A stretch of DNA of 64,000 nucleotides, from NCBI RefSeq assembly GCF_036345915.1, contig NZ_CP107785.1, positions 8,370,001-8,434,000 on the forward strand, read 5' to 3'. Source of the DNA: Nocardia sp. NBC_00565. Its GTDB lineage: Bacteria > Actinomycetota > Actinomycetes > Mycobacteriales > Mycobacteriaceae. A program made the translations under genes and the position numbers. The notes under the pieces are model-generated. The model was not told the DNA's origin, made no database searches, and worked only from the letters and a program-made list of their open reading frames with translations. Shown here piece after piece: positions 1-8,558 of the stretch (positions are counted from its first letter, which is position 1; every line of letters begins with the position of its first letter).

Positions 1-590
1 GGCCGAAGCTGCTCGTCTACGGTGAGAGCCTGGGCTCACAGGGCTCCGAAGGCGCGTTCCCGGGTCTGGCCGACCTTCGGGCGAAGACCGACGGCGTGCT
101 GTGGGTCGGGCCGCCGAATTCCAACCGGCTGTGGAGCGAATTCACCGCCCGCCGCGATCCCGGATCGCCGGAAATTCTGCCGACCTATGCCGACGGACTG
201 GTGGTGCGCTTCGCCGACAGCCGCGGTGACCTGTGGAAACAGGGCGATACCTGGCTGCCGCCCCGGATCGCCTATCTACAGCACGCCTCCGATCCGGTGG
301 TCTGGTGGTCACCGGATCTGTTGTTCAGCGAACCGGATTGGCTGCGCGAGCCGCGCGGCCCCGATGTCTCGTCGCGGATGGCGTGGTATCCGATCGTGAC
401 GTTCTGGCAGGTCGCCGCGGATCTGCCCAATGCCCAGCGGGTCAGTGACGGGCACGGGCACAACTACGGCACGCTGGTGCTGGCTGCGTGGGCCGCGATC
501 GCGCAGCCGCCGGATTGGTCGGCGGATCTGGCGGACCGGATCCGTGCGTACCTGGACGCGTCATCGGCCATGGAACACAAGCTGAAATAA
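1..590 (+). CDS. alpha/beta-hydrolase membrane protein (Abhydrolase_9 type), C-terminal part
   Basis: The 5' end is cut by the window edge; the frame is open from base 3 and stops at TAA 588-590. The visible part contains the GESLGSQG stretch, a GxSxG-type nucleophile elbow with the presumed catalytic Ser. Later it has WVGPPNSNRLW and a DGHGHNYG segment that probably carries the catalytic His. It is a close paralogue of the next gene and matches its last ~195 residues almost line by line, so the pair looks like a tandem duplication. By homology within the window the full protein would be near 580 aa with an N-terminal membrane domain. Substrate unknown; a lipid or ester is an inference. Confidence 0.85.
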   Translation, partial: PKLLVYGESLGSQGSEGAFPGLADLRAKTDGVLWVGPPNSNRLWSEFTARRDPGSPEILPTYADGLVVRFADSRGDLWKQGDTWLPPRIAYLQHASDPVVWWSPDLLFSEPDWLREPRGPDVSSRMAWYPIVTFWQVAADLPNAQRVSDGHGHNYGTLVLAAWAAIAQPPDWSADLADRIRAYLDASSAMEHKLK

Positions 591-725
591 CGCCGACCTG
601 TTGCACCACCCCCGACGGCTGTACGCGACCCGCATACTGTTCGGGTGATGATCGCTACGGCCCCGTTGACGCCCGTGCCCGATCCATGCCCCAACGATCT
701 GGGCATCGCGCCGGCCCGCTGACCG

Positions 726-2477
726 ATGCTCGAAACCGCCACCACCTTGATGAAGCTGCGTGCGCGCGGCGTCGTCGTGATGCGGCGGGCCGAGGAGATC
801 ATCGACCTGAACTACGCCGGGCTGGTCTTCGCGACGATCTTCTTCGCACTCTCGGTGACGCCGTCGCTGGTGCCGCGCGACTGGTTGTTCCAGGGCCTGA
901 TCAGCGGCATCAATGCCGCACTCGGTTACGGCCTCGGCTGCGTACTGGAATGGCTGTTCCGGCTGTGGGTTCGGCCGCGGTTGTCCAAGCGGCTGGGTGA
1001 TCGGATCGCACCGCCGCCGACCTGGGTGCGCTATGCGGTGAAATCCGCCATCCTGTTCACCTCCGCCGTGACCGCGGCCGTCATGCTGGTGCAGTCGGCC
1101 CGTTGGCAGCGCGAGATCACCGCGTTGATGGGGATGGAGGGCACCACCACACCGGCCTACCTGCGCACCGGCTTGCTGAGCGTCGCGGTGGGCGCTGCGT
1201 TGGTCGCGGCGTATCGGACGCTGCGCGAGACCATCCGGTTCCTGGCCCGCCAGCTCAACCGCTGGGTCCGGGTGCCGCGTGAGTTGGCGCCCTCGGCCGG
1301 ATTCCTGGTCCTGGTGATCCTGACCGTCACCCTGTTCAACGGTGTGGCCTCGCGTGCCTTCTTCGCGGTGGCGAATTCGGCGTTCAGCGTGCAGAACGAT
1401 CACACCTCGCAGAATGCGATCCAGCCCGTGCAGCCCGAGCGCTCGGGCAGTCCGGCCTCGCTGGCGAAATGGGATTCGCTCGGTTTCGAGGGCCGCTGGT
1501 TCGTCTCGCACGGGCCGTCCGCCGCCCGGATCACCTCGATCACCGGCAAATCCGCGCGCGAGCCGATCCGGGCCTATGTGGGCCTGGAGTCGGCGCAGAG
1601 CGGCGAGGCGCGGGCCGAACTCGCGGTCTCCGAACTGGAGCGCACGGGCGCGTTCGATCGAAAGGTGCTGGTCGTGGTCACCACCACCGGTACCGGTTGG
1701 GTGAATTCGATGGCGGCCGGTGCCATCGAGTACATGTACGGCGGCGATACCGCGACCGTCGCCTCGCAATACTCGTATCTGCCCAGTGTGCTGTCGTTCC
1801 TCGCGGACCGCGGCAAGGCCTCGGACGCGGGTAAGCAGCTCTTCGACGCGGTGTACGAGCATTGGTCGGCACGGCCGGACGGTGCACGGCCGAAGTTGCT
1901 CGTCTACGGCGAGAGTCTGGGATCGCAGGGCTCGGAAGCGGCCTTCGACGGGCTGGCCGATCTGCGTTCGAAGGTCGATGGCGCGCTGTGGGTCGGCCCG
2001 CCGAATTCGAATCGACTGTGGGAGCAATTCGTTTCGCGGCGCGATCCCGGATCGCGGGAGGTGGAGCCGGTCTACGCGGACGGCCTGGTGGTCCGATTCG
2101 CTTCCGACAGTGCCGATCTCGCGCGTCCATCGACCGAATGGCGGGCCCCGCGCATCGCCTATCTGCAACACGCCTCCGACCCGGTCGTCTGGTGGTCCTC
2201 GGATCTGATCTTCTCCCAACCGGATTGGCTCTCCGAGCCGCGCGGTTCCGACGTCACCGCCCAGATGCGCTGGTGGCCCTTCGTCACCTTCTGGCAGGTC
2301 ACCTGTGATCTCACCAACGCCCAGGGCGTCGCCGACGGCCACGGCCACCGCTACGGCAGCCTGGTCCTCGATGGCTGGATCGCGGTGGCCGCGCCCCCGG
2401 ACTGGACCGTCGAGCAAGCCGATAGGATCCGGGCCCAAATCGAGGCCGCCGAGGACTACGAGCGCGAGATCAAGTAA
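726..2477 (+). CDS. alpha/beta-hydrolase family membrane protein (Abhydrolase_9 type)
   Basis: 583 aa. The N-terminal ~200 residues hold several hydrophobic segments (for example LVFATIFFALSVTPSLVP and an AILFTSAVTAAVML helix), followed by a soluble hydrolase domain. Seen motifs are VLVVVTTTGTGWVNS, the nucleophile elbow GESLGSQGSE, and DGHGHRYGS near the C-terminus. This two-part build is typical of the actinobacterial Abhydrolase_9 proteins, which are uncharacterised membrane esterases or lipases. The ATG at 726 is used; an internal ATG a few codons downstream (MKLRARG) is possible. It lies 135 bp after its paralogue and its TAA overlaps the ATG of the CPBP protease (TAATG), so the two are translationally coupled. 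Confidence 0.88.
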   Translation: MLETATTLMKLRARGVVVMRRAEEIIDLNYAGLVFATIFFALSVTPSLVPRDWLFQGLISGINAALGYGLGCVLEWLFRLWVRPRLSKRLGDRIAPPPTWVRYAVKSAILFTSAVTAAVMLVQSARWQREITALMGMEGTTTPAYLRTGLLSVAVGAALVAAYRTLRETIRFLARQLNRWVRVPRELAPSAGFLVLVILTVTLFNGVASRAFFAVANSAFSVQNDHTSQNAIQPVQPERSGSPASLAKWDSLGFEGRWFVSHGPSAARITSITGKSAREPIRAYVGLESAQSGEARAELAVSELERTGAFDRKVLVVVTTTGTGWVNSMAAGAIEYMYGGDTATVASQYSYLPSVLSFLADRGKASDAGKQLFDAVYEHWSARPDGARPKLLVYGESLGSQGSEAAFDGLADLRSKVDGALWVGPPNSNRLWEQFVSRRDPGSREVEPVYADGLVVRFASDSADLARPSTEWRAPRIAYLQHASDPVVWWSSDLIFSQPDWLSEPRGSDVTAQMRWWPFVTFWQVTCDLTNAQGVADGHGHRYGSLVLDGWIAVAAPPDWTVEQADRIRAQIEAAEDYEREIK

Positions 2478-3109
2478 TGCGCGTCGGACTGAAAACTGCT
2501 GTTGCCATGGGTATTCCAGTGGCCTGGAGTAATTGGCTCTTACCGCGCCTAGACCTGGATATGCGCGCCCGCACCGCCGCCAACGCCGGATTCGCCACCG
2601 GCTACGCGCTGGCGTTCGGCGGCCGACCGAACTGGTTGTCCGCCCGCGGCTTCCGCTACGGACTCGTCTCCGCGAGCGTGATCACCGCCGGTTACACTGC
2701 GGCCCTTGCCATTCCGGCAGTGCGAAACCGCATGTCCGAGTTGTCCGACCGCGCGCCGGATGTCCCGTTCGTCGAGTGGGTCACCGTCCACATCCCGATC
2801 GGCACCGTCTACAGCGAAGAACTCGTCTTCCGGGCAGCGCTGGACCCATTGCTGGACAACACCTTCGGACCACGCCGCGGCGCGGTGCTCGGTGCCGCGA
2901 CCTTCGGCCTGTGGCATATCCAACCGGCGCGCGCGGCGGGCGACAGCGTCCCCGCCTCGGTCGCCGCGACCACTCTCGCCGGTCTGGTATTCGGCCTGCT
3001 GCGCAGCCGCACCGAGAGCGCCGCCGCTCCTGCCTTACTGCACCTCGCCCTGAACGTGGGCGGCGCCCTCGCTCCTCGCCTCGCCGCACGGCTTCGTCGT
3101 CCGGCCTGA
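2477..3109 (+). CDS. CPBP-family intramembrane metalloprotease
   Basis: 210 aa, multi-pass membrane protein. The family signatures are present in order: EELVFR (Glu114-Glu115 with Arg three residues later, the EExxxR motif), FGLWHIQ with His147, and a late HLALN motif. These residues line the active site in CAAX/Abi (Rce1-like) proteases, which cleave within the membrane or process prenylated or other substrates. The ATG overlaps the stop of the hydrolase gene by one base, so the two genes probably share a transcript. Bacterial roles include bacteriocin self-immunity and membrane protein processing; the target here cannot be read from sequence. Confidence 0.85.
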   Translation: MRVGLKTAVAMGIPVAWSNWLLPRLDLDMRARTAANAGFATGYALAFGGRPNWLSARGFRYGLVSASVITAGYTAALAIPAVRNRMSELSDRAPDVPFVEWVTVHIPIGTVYSEELVFRAALDPLLDNTFGPRRGAVLGAATFGLWHIQPARAAGDSVPASVAATTLAGLVFGLLRSRTESAAAPALLHLALNVGGALAPRLAARLRRPA

Positions 3110-3192
3110 TCGCCTCGCTCTGATCACCTAGCCCTGGTCGTGGGCACTCGGTACACCCGTCCGCCGATACGGCGTGCGCACTTGCGTACGGC

Positions 3193-3420
3193 ATGCGCGA
3201 TGACATGAAGGACATGTCCCCGCCGCTGGATATGGAGCTGACCCCGGTGACCGACACGGTATGGGCCGCCTCCGGTGCGGGCCCGTCGTTCAGTGCGGCC
3301 TACATGCCCGTCGTCTTCACCACCCTGAAGGGTGCCGAATACGTCTACATCGGCATGCGCGCCGCCCCGAAGCAGGCCACACCGGCAAGCGTTTCCGCCT
3401 CAGCGGCCGTGGGCGGCTGA
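3193..3420 (+). CDS. small hypothetical protein
   Basis: A 75-aa reading frame (MRDDMKDMSPPLDMELTP...) between the CPBP protease and a strong hairpin. I do not recognise it. It opens Met- and Asp-rich; the middle (AAYMPVVFTTLKGAEYVYIGM) is moderately hydrophobic; the tail is Ala/Ser-rich. In-frame ATGs at 3205 and 3214 are alternative starts and no good ribosome site precedes 3193. Support is the hairpin starting 22 bases after the stop and the fact that the neighbouring genes leave this space free. It may not be real. Confidence 0.4.
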   Translation: MRDDMKDMSPPLDMELTPVTDTVWAASGAGPSFSAAYMPVVFTTLKGAEYVYIGMRAAPKQATPASVSASAAVGG

Positions 3421-3441
3421 TCGTAGGTCGGCCCGGCCCGG

Positions 3442-3502
3442 CCTCAGCGCCCATTCCTTCCGGATTCACCCCGCGGATTCCGGCAGGGAATGGGCGCTGA
3501 GG
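3442..3502 (+). terminator. large hairpin, likely terminator
   Basis: A 16-bp perfect inverted repeat (CCTCAGCGCCCATTCC at 3442-3457 with its complement at 3487-3502) encloses a second short TCCGG-containing stem. No T-tract follows. It separates the small ORF from the sterol-carrier-like gene. Confidence 0.6.
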
Positions 3503-3556
3503 CCGATCGCGCGCGCTATGTCGGCCCTGTCACCGCCCCGCAGTAACCTCGGCACC

Positions 3557-3952
3557 GTGGCGGGACGAACAACCGTGAACCCAGCGGAACTACGAGCGGC
3601 GGTCGCCGCGGTCAGCGACTGGCTGCACGACGAGTCGGCACCGGCACCCGCCCGCACCGACCTCGCCGCCGCGGTGCGTACGACTGCCCGCACCCTCGCC
3701 GCCTCGGCCCCGGGGCATTCGGTCGAGGTGCGGGTGCCGCCGTTCGTGGCGGTCCAGTGCATCGAAGGCCCGCGGCACACCAGGGGCACACCGCCGAACG
3801 TAGTGGAGACCGACCCGCGCACCTGGCTGCTGCTGGCTACCGGTCTGCTCGATTTCGCGGCGGCCGAGGCGGCGGGTTCGGTGACCGCGTCCGGCAGCCG
3901 GGCCGGCGAGGTCGCGCATTGGCTGCCGATCGCACGCACGAGCGCCGATTGA
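3557..3952 (+). CDS. sterol carrier family protein
   Basis: 131 aa from GTG 3557 (MAGRTTVNPAEL); a second GTG at 3575 would give a 125-aa form. It matches what I recall of the short actinobacterial 'sterol carrier family' proteins encoded just upstream of purF: an SCP2-like core with VEVRVPPFVAVQCIEG, RGTPPNVVETDPRTWL and a C-terminal GDVAHWLPI-like segment (here GEVAHWLPI). SCP2-like folds bind lipids or sterol-like ligands; the ligand here is unknown. The link with purF is positional only, since two minus-strand genes lie between them. Confidence 0.75.
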   Translation: MAGRTTVNPAELRAAVAAVSDWLHDESAPAPARTDLAAAVRTTARTLAASAPGHSVEVRVPPFVAVQCIEGPRHTRGTPPNVVETDPRTWLLLATGLLDFAAAEAAGSVTASGSRAGEVAHWLPIARTSAD

Positions 3953-4111
3953 CGGTTGTTGTCGTGCGGAGGACCTGGTCCGCTCCGACCGGCAGGACAT
4001 CATCTGGAATTCCGGACGCGAGGCGCTTTCGGTCTGGGGCCGCAACCTCGTCCGCAACCTCGGCCGGCTCGACGATTATTCGGTCGAGCGCCGGCGTCGG
4101 CTAGCGATTCG

Positions 4112-5173
4112 TCAGGGTGTTCGGGTCAGCCGGTCCAGCAGGGCGGTTCTGATCGCCGGGCGGGAACCGAAGACCAGGGTGAACGTCGCCTCGCGCAGTG
4201 ACCGTTCGGCACGGTTGCCGCGCGTGACGGCCGCGCTGCCGATGGCCGTCACCAGCGCGGCCGCCGCGCGGACCGCGAGTTCGGAGGCGCGGGCGCGGGC
4301 CACGTAGATATCCGACTGTCCGCTGAGCGCGTCGTCGAGTTCGGTTCGGATGCGCGCGGATTCGGCGGCCAGCGCGGTGGTGTCGACGCCGAGGTCGGCC
4401 AGTTCGCCGAGACAGCGCCGCACCAGACCGAGCGCGAGCGCACCGTTGCGCCAGGCGGCCAGGATGAACGTCGCGTGGAAGTTGCGCAGCGAAATCCGGT
4501 TCTCCACGGCGGAATCGGGAACCATGAGGCCGTCGACGGTGAGCGTCACGGTATTGCTCGCATCGGCCGCGATCAACGGAAGCGGTTCGGCGTGCACGGC
4601 GGGTCCGGATTCGGCGGGCACCAGCACGCTGATCAGTGCGTTCTCGTCATCGGCAGCGCGCGCCATCACCCCGATGATGTCGACCAGGCCCCATCCGGTG
4701 ACGAATGGCGCGGTCCCGTCGAGCACATATCCGCCCTCGACCCGGTGCGCGGTCAACCCCGGCTGATCGTTCGCGCCCGCGTACGTGACGCCCGCCCGCA
4801 CCCGGCCGTGCCGCAGGTCCTCGGTAAGTCGTTCCCGCAGTTCGAGATTCGGTGAGTTGGCGACCCGCCGCGCGACCCCGAGATGCTGCGCCCAGACGAA
4901 GGTCGTCGTCAGGCATCCGGCCACCAGGATCTCGCCGACCTGGGTAAAGGTACTGATATCCACATCGGCCCGACCCGTCTCCCGGCCACCACCCCTCATC
5001 GAATCGCTGCGCGATGCTGCACTCATGGTCGCGCCGTAGAACCCGTACTCGGCGAGCAGGTCGAAGTGCGCACCCGGAATCCGGCCCTCGCGGTCGACCG
5101 CATCGGCCGCCGGTGCGAATACCTCGTCGGCCAAATACTGCGCGCGTTCGATCCAGGAATTCACACGAACCAT
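4112..5173 (-). CDS. acyl-CoA dehydrogenase family protein
   Basis: 353 aa. Start ATG at 5173 (MVRVNSWIERAQYLADEVFAP); the open frame runs further upstream but only overlaps the DUF3533 gene. The layout fits the acyl-CoA dehydrogenase fold: an N-terminal helical domain, a middle beta domain with TYAGANDQPGL and YVLDGTAPFVTGW (typical flavin and substrate contacts), and a C-terminal four-helix region. Family members oxidise acyl-CoA thioesters or act as flavin monooxygenases, using FAD. The catalytic base cannot be placed with confidence. It lies 23 bp downstream of the DUF3533 gene on the same strand and is probably co-transcribed. Confidence 0.8.
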   Translation of the reverse strand: MVRVNSWIERAQYLADEVFAPAADAVDREGRIPGAHFDLLAEYGFYGATMSAASRSDSMRGGGRETGRADVDISTFTQVGEILVAGCLTTTFVWAQHLGVARRVANSPNLELRERLTEDLRHGRVRAGVTYAGANDQPGLTAHRVEGGYVLDGTAPFVTGWGLVDIIGVMARAADDENALISVLVPAESGPAVHAEPLPLIAADASNTVTLTVDGLMVPDSAVENRISLRNFHATFILAAWRNGALALGLVRRCLGELADLGVDTTALAAESARIRTELDDALSGQSDIYVARARASELAVRAAAALVTAIGSAAVTRGNRAERSLREATFTLVFGSRPAIRTALLDRLTRTP

Positions 5174-5196
5174 CTTGGTGCATGCCCGATGGCCCG

Positions 5197-6516
5197 TCAG
5201 GCTCGGGACGGGTCCCACCGTTGCAACCGCTTGTAGTCGTAGTACCGCGTGATGAACGTGCCGAGTACAAGTCCGATCGCGAGCCCGAGCACCGCCATCC
5301 ACACTCCACGCGACAGCCCCGCCTGGTAGTCCGCGTCGAAGTAGAGGATCGACCGCACACCGACGAACACCTGGTGCATCGGCTCGAATTTCGCCAGCCA
5401 GGCCAGATATTCGGGCGTCGCCTCGATCGGCACCGTCCCGCCCGAGGAGGGCAGGCCGAGGATGATGAACAGGATCAGGTTGATCAGCAGCCCCGCCGAG
5501 CCGACCGCCGCGAGGATGGACAGTCCGGTGATCCCGACCGCGATGATGGCGAACGCGCTGTAGATGAACAGCCCGAGTGGATGATCGAGCGGCATATCGA
5601 GCAAATGTGCGACTCCGAGGAATACGCCGGCGACGATATTCGCCGTGATGACCATGACACCCCACTTGATCAGCAGCGTGTTGAACCGCGAGATCGGGGT
5701 GGCGGGGAAGTGCACGTACCACGGTCCATATTCCGTGGGCACGAATCCGAGCGCCGCATCGATCATGGTGTGGATGATCATCGAACCGACCAGTCCGGCG
5801 AGCAGGAGCAGCAGCGCGTAGAAGAACGCGGTCAGGCCCTGTCCGGTCCCCGAGGGCAGGGGACGGAACGGCTGGATGAGGATCTGCACCGGATCCGCGA
5901 GCGCCACCCGGGTCGCGCCGGTCAGTTCGGGCGCGGACCCACCGCCGGGCGGTGTCAGCTGTGTTCGCACCTGGTCGGTCAACTGCTTGCCGACCTGCTC
6001 GTTCACCTGGGTCAGCGCCTTGGTGCCGATGGTCGTGACGATCTGGGTGGCGAATGGGCCACTGCGCGGATTGGTCTGCAGCATGAGCGTCGGACGCTGG
6101 ATATCGCCGGGAAGCACACTGCCCACGCCGAGGATGCCGAGACGCTTACTGAAATCACTGGGGATGAGGATGGTCCCGTAGACCGCGCCGGATTGCATTT
6201 TCAGCTGGGCCTCGTTGATACCGAGTACCTGTAGATCGACCTTGTCCGCCGGGATGCCGTGTCGCAGCGCCTCGGTGATCTGGTCGCCGAAATCGACCTG
6301 CTGCCCGTTGACGGTGTCACCGACGTCCTGGTTCACCAGCGCCATCGGGAAGTCGTGCAGGTTCTTCTCCGGATCGACGACGTAAGCCAGATACATCGTG
6401 CCGAGCAACGCCATGAACACCGTCAGTACCGCGATCGGGGCCAACCACATGCGCAGGGTCAACCGCCTGTCCGACCCACCGGCTCGCGCGCTGTCCGTCG
6501 TCGTCACGGCAGGCAC
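5197..6516 (-). CDS. DUF3533 / YhgE-Pip-like membrane protein
   Basis: 439 aa. One N-terminal membrane helix (APIAVLTVFMALLGTMYLAY), a ~180-residue extracytoplasmic domain (NLHDFPMALVNQDVGD...), then about five C-terminal membrane segments from TAFFYALLLLLAGLVGSMI onward. This topology is that of DUF3533/YhgE-Pip proteins, relatives of ABC-2 type export permeases and of the type VII-associated Pip/EsaA proteins. No ATPase is encoded beside it. The substrate is unknown. It diverges from purF and lies upstream of the acyl-CoA dehydrogenase in a likely two-gene operon. Confidence 0.82.
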   Translation of the reverse strand: MPAVTTTDSARAGGSDRRLTLRMWLAPIAVLTVFMALLGTMYLAYVVDPEKNLHDFPMALVNQDVGDTVNGQQVDFGDQITEALRHGIPADKVDLQVLGINEAQLKMQSGAVYGTILIPSDFSKRLGILGVGSVLPGDIQRPTLMLQTNPRSGPFATQIVTTIGTKALTQVNEQVGKQLTDQVRTQLTPPGGGSAPELTGATRVALADPVQILIQPFRPLPSGTGQGLTAFFYALLLLLAGLVGSMIIHTMIDAALGFVPTEYGPWYVHFPATPISRFNTLLIKWGVMVITANIVAGVFLGVAHLLDMPLDHPLGLFIYSAFAIIAVGITGLSILAAVGSAGLLINLILFIILGLPSSGGTVPIEATPEYLAWLAKFEPMHQVFVGVRSILYFDADYQAGLSRGVWMAVLGLAIGLVLGTFITRYYDYKRLQRWDPSRA

Positions 6517-6607
6517 GGTAGCACCGCGCCGCGGCGAAAAACGGCAGCGTCGCTCGGCGATTGCTATGCCGAGGCGGTGGCGGTGATCGCGCCGGATGAT
6601 TCACCCG

Positions 6608-6613
6608 TAGAAT
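6608..6613 (+). promoter_or_regulatory. candidate -10 element for purF
   Basis: TAGAAT, close to the actinobacterial TANNNT -10, lies 39 bases before the purF GTG in the 135-bp divergent intergenic region. The -35 is weak (GTGATC, spacing 19). Confidence 0.45.
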
Positions 6614-6651
6614 GGCCATTGCCCCCAGCCCGCCCGAACAGGGAGCAAACG

Positions 6652-8226
6652 GTGACCAACGCCGAAATGCCGGTCGAAACTACCCCCGATCAGGTCGAGA
6701 ACGAACCGCGCGAAGAGTGCGGTGTGTTCGGAGTCTGGGCGCCTAGCGAGGACGTGGCCAAGCTCACGTACTACGGCTTGTATGCGCTGCAACACCGCGG
6801 CCAGGAAGCGGCAGGCATCGCCGTCTCCGATGGTTCGCAAATTCTGGTCTTCAAGGATCTCGGCCTGGTCAGCCAGGTATTCGACGAACAGACGCTGGCC
6901 GCGATGCCGGGCCATATCGCCATCGGTCACTGCCGCTACTCCACCACCGGCTCCACCACCTGGGAGAACGCGCAGCCGATCTTCCGCACCACCTCCGTCG
7001 GCTCCGGACTTGCCTTGGGCCACAACGGAAATCTGGTGAACACCGCCGAATTGAGCGCGCGCGCACGCGAACTCGGACTGATCGGCGCGGCGCCGGTTTC
7101 GGGTGGACGCCCGGCGCCGATCACCGCTACCTCGGACTCCGATGTGATGACCGCGCTGCTGGCGCACGCGTCCGCGGATTCGAGCATCGAGCAGGCGGCC
7201 ATGAAGCTGTTGCCGACGCTGAAGGGCGCGTTCTGCCTGACCTTCATGGACGAGCACACCCTCTACGCCGCGCGCGATCCGCACGGTGTGCGCCCGCTGT
7301 GCCTCGGTCGGCTCGATCGTGGCTGGGTCGTAGCCAGTGAGACCGCCGCATTGGATATCGTCGGCGCGGCCTTCGTCCGGGAGATCGAGCCGGGCGAACT
7401 GCTGGCGATCGACGCCGACGGTGTGCGGTCGATGCGCTTCGCCAATCCCGAACCCAAGGGCTGCGTCTTCGAATTCGTCTACCTGGCCCGGCCCGACAGC
7501 ACCATCTCCGGTCGCTCGGTGCACGCCACCCGGGTGGAGATCGGTCGTCGCCTGGCCAAGGAGCATCCGGTCGAGGCCGATCTGGTGATCCCGGTGCCGG
7601 AATCCGGTACCCCCGCCGCGGTCGGTTATGCCCAGGGCTCGGGCGTGCCCTACGGACAGGGCCTGATGAAGAACGCCTACGTCGGGCGCACGTTCATCCA
7701 ACCGAGCCAGACCATCCGCCAGCTCGGTATCCGGCTCAAGCTGAATCCGCTGCGCGAGGTGATCCGCGGCAAGCGGCTGATCGTGGTGGATGACTCCATC
7801 GTGCGCGGCAATACCCAGCGCGCGCTGATCCGGATGCTGCGCGAGGCGGGCGCGCTGGAGATCCACGTGCGGATTGCCTCTCCGCCGGTGAAGTGGCCGT
7901 GTTTCTATGGCATCGACTTCGCCTCGCGCGCGGAGCTGATCGCCAATGGCGCGGGCGCGGAAGGTTCGTTCGACGAGATGGTGGAGGGTGTGCGCCGTTC
8001 GATCGGCGCGGACACCCTCGGCTACATCTCCACCGACGGCATGATCGCCGCCACCGAGCAGCCGCGCTCACGACTGTGCTGCGCCTGCTTCGACGGCGAC
8101 TACCCGATCGCACTGCCCACCGAGGCGGCCATCGGCAAGAATGTGCTGGAGGGCATGCTCAGCGGGCAGTCCGAGGCAATGTTGTTGAGCGAGAACGCGA
8201 ATGCGAGCGCGCTGAGCCGTCCCTGA
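6652..8226 (+). CDS. purF: amidophosphoribosyltransferase PurF
   Basis: 524 aa from GTG 6652, preceded by GGGAGC. It makes 5-phosphoribosylamine from PRPP and glutamine, the first step of purine synthesis. The N-terminal glutaminase is of Ntn type: Cys23 in EECGVFGVW becomes the nucleophile after removal of a 22-residue propeptide. The PRPP loop is LIVVDDSIVRGNT near residue 380. Cysteines at KGCVFEF, WPCFYGID and CCACFDG fit the four ligands of the 4Fe-4S cluster known in the Bacillus-type enzyme. A terminator follows. In many relatives purM is next; here an ABC importer operon separates them. Confidence 0.98.
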   Translation: MTNAEMPVETTPDQVENEPREECGVFGVWAPSEDVAKLTYYGLYALQHRGQEAAGIAVSDGSQILVFKDLGLVSQVFDEQTLAAMPGHIAIGHCRYSTTGSTTWENAQPIFRTTSVGSGLALGHNGNLVNTAELSARARELGLIGAAPVSGGRPAPITATSDSDVMTALLAHASADSSIEQAAMKLLPTLKGAFCLTFMDEHTLYAARDPHGVRPLCLGRLDRGWVVASETAALDIVGAAFVREIEPGELLAIDADGVRSMRFANPEPKGCVFEFVYLARPDSTISGRSVHATRVEIGRRLAKEHPVEADLVIPVPESGTPAAVGYAQGSGVPYGQGLMKNAYVGRTFIQPSQTIRQLGIRLKLNPLREVIRGKRLIVVDDSIVRGNTQRALIRMLREAGALEIHVRIASPPVKWPCFYGIDFASRAELIANGAGAEGSFDEMVEGVRRSIGADTLGYISTDGMIAATEQPRSRLCCACFDGDYPIALPTEAAIGKNVLEGMLSGQSEAMLLSENANASALSRP

Positions 8227-8239
8227 CGAGATCCGACCC

Positions 8240-8269
8240 CGAACCCCTCGGCCGTAGCCGGGGGGTTCG
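8240..8269 (+). terminator. purF terminator
   Basis: CGAACCCC (8240-8247) pairs with GGGGTTCG (8262-8269), extended inside by CGGC/GCCG around a CGTA loop, followed by ATCTTGTT. It starts 13 bases after the purF stop. Confidence 0.8.
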
Positions 8270-8558
8270 ATCTTGTTCGGGCCGAGCCCTAGCACGATCT
8301 GTCCGCCGGTGTGCCGTGGCCTCCTCGAGACGGGCTCGAGTCGATTTCGGGGTGAACCTGGTCATTCGTCCGGTGATCCGGTGTCCGGCGTGCGCCATTC
8401 GCAACGTCCGCTAACACCCCCGTGATTTTTTCTTTGAAAACGCAACATCCCAGAAATGGATCGTGGGTACGGTGCCCGACATATCGGAAGTTCACCGCGT
8501 CCGCCGCGGTCCTGTGATCCAGAACACGCGGTGTGGCGCGCTCGAGAAGTGGGGCCTG
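8270..8558. other. intergenic region before the ABC importer
   Basis: About 290 bp between the purF terminator and the substrate-binding protein. It contains an AT-richer patch (8410-8450, including a run of T) suited to a promoter, but no operator or leader that I can defend. The reading frame of the lipoprotein stays open to 8463, which makes a longer N-terminus possible but unlikely. Confidence 0.5.

Noticed and set aside
561..2438. Minus-strand 625-codon open frame
   Set aside because: Exact antisense shadow of the hydrolase gene; His/Arg/Gly-rich text without domains, produced by high GC at third codon positions.
6601..7866. Minus-strand frame opposite purF
   Set aside because: purF motifs on the plus strand are complete; the antisense text is low-complexity.
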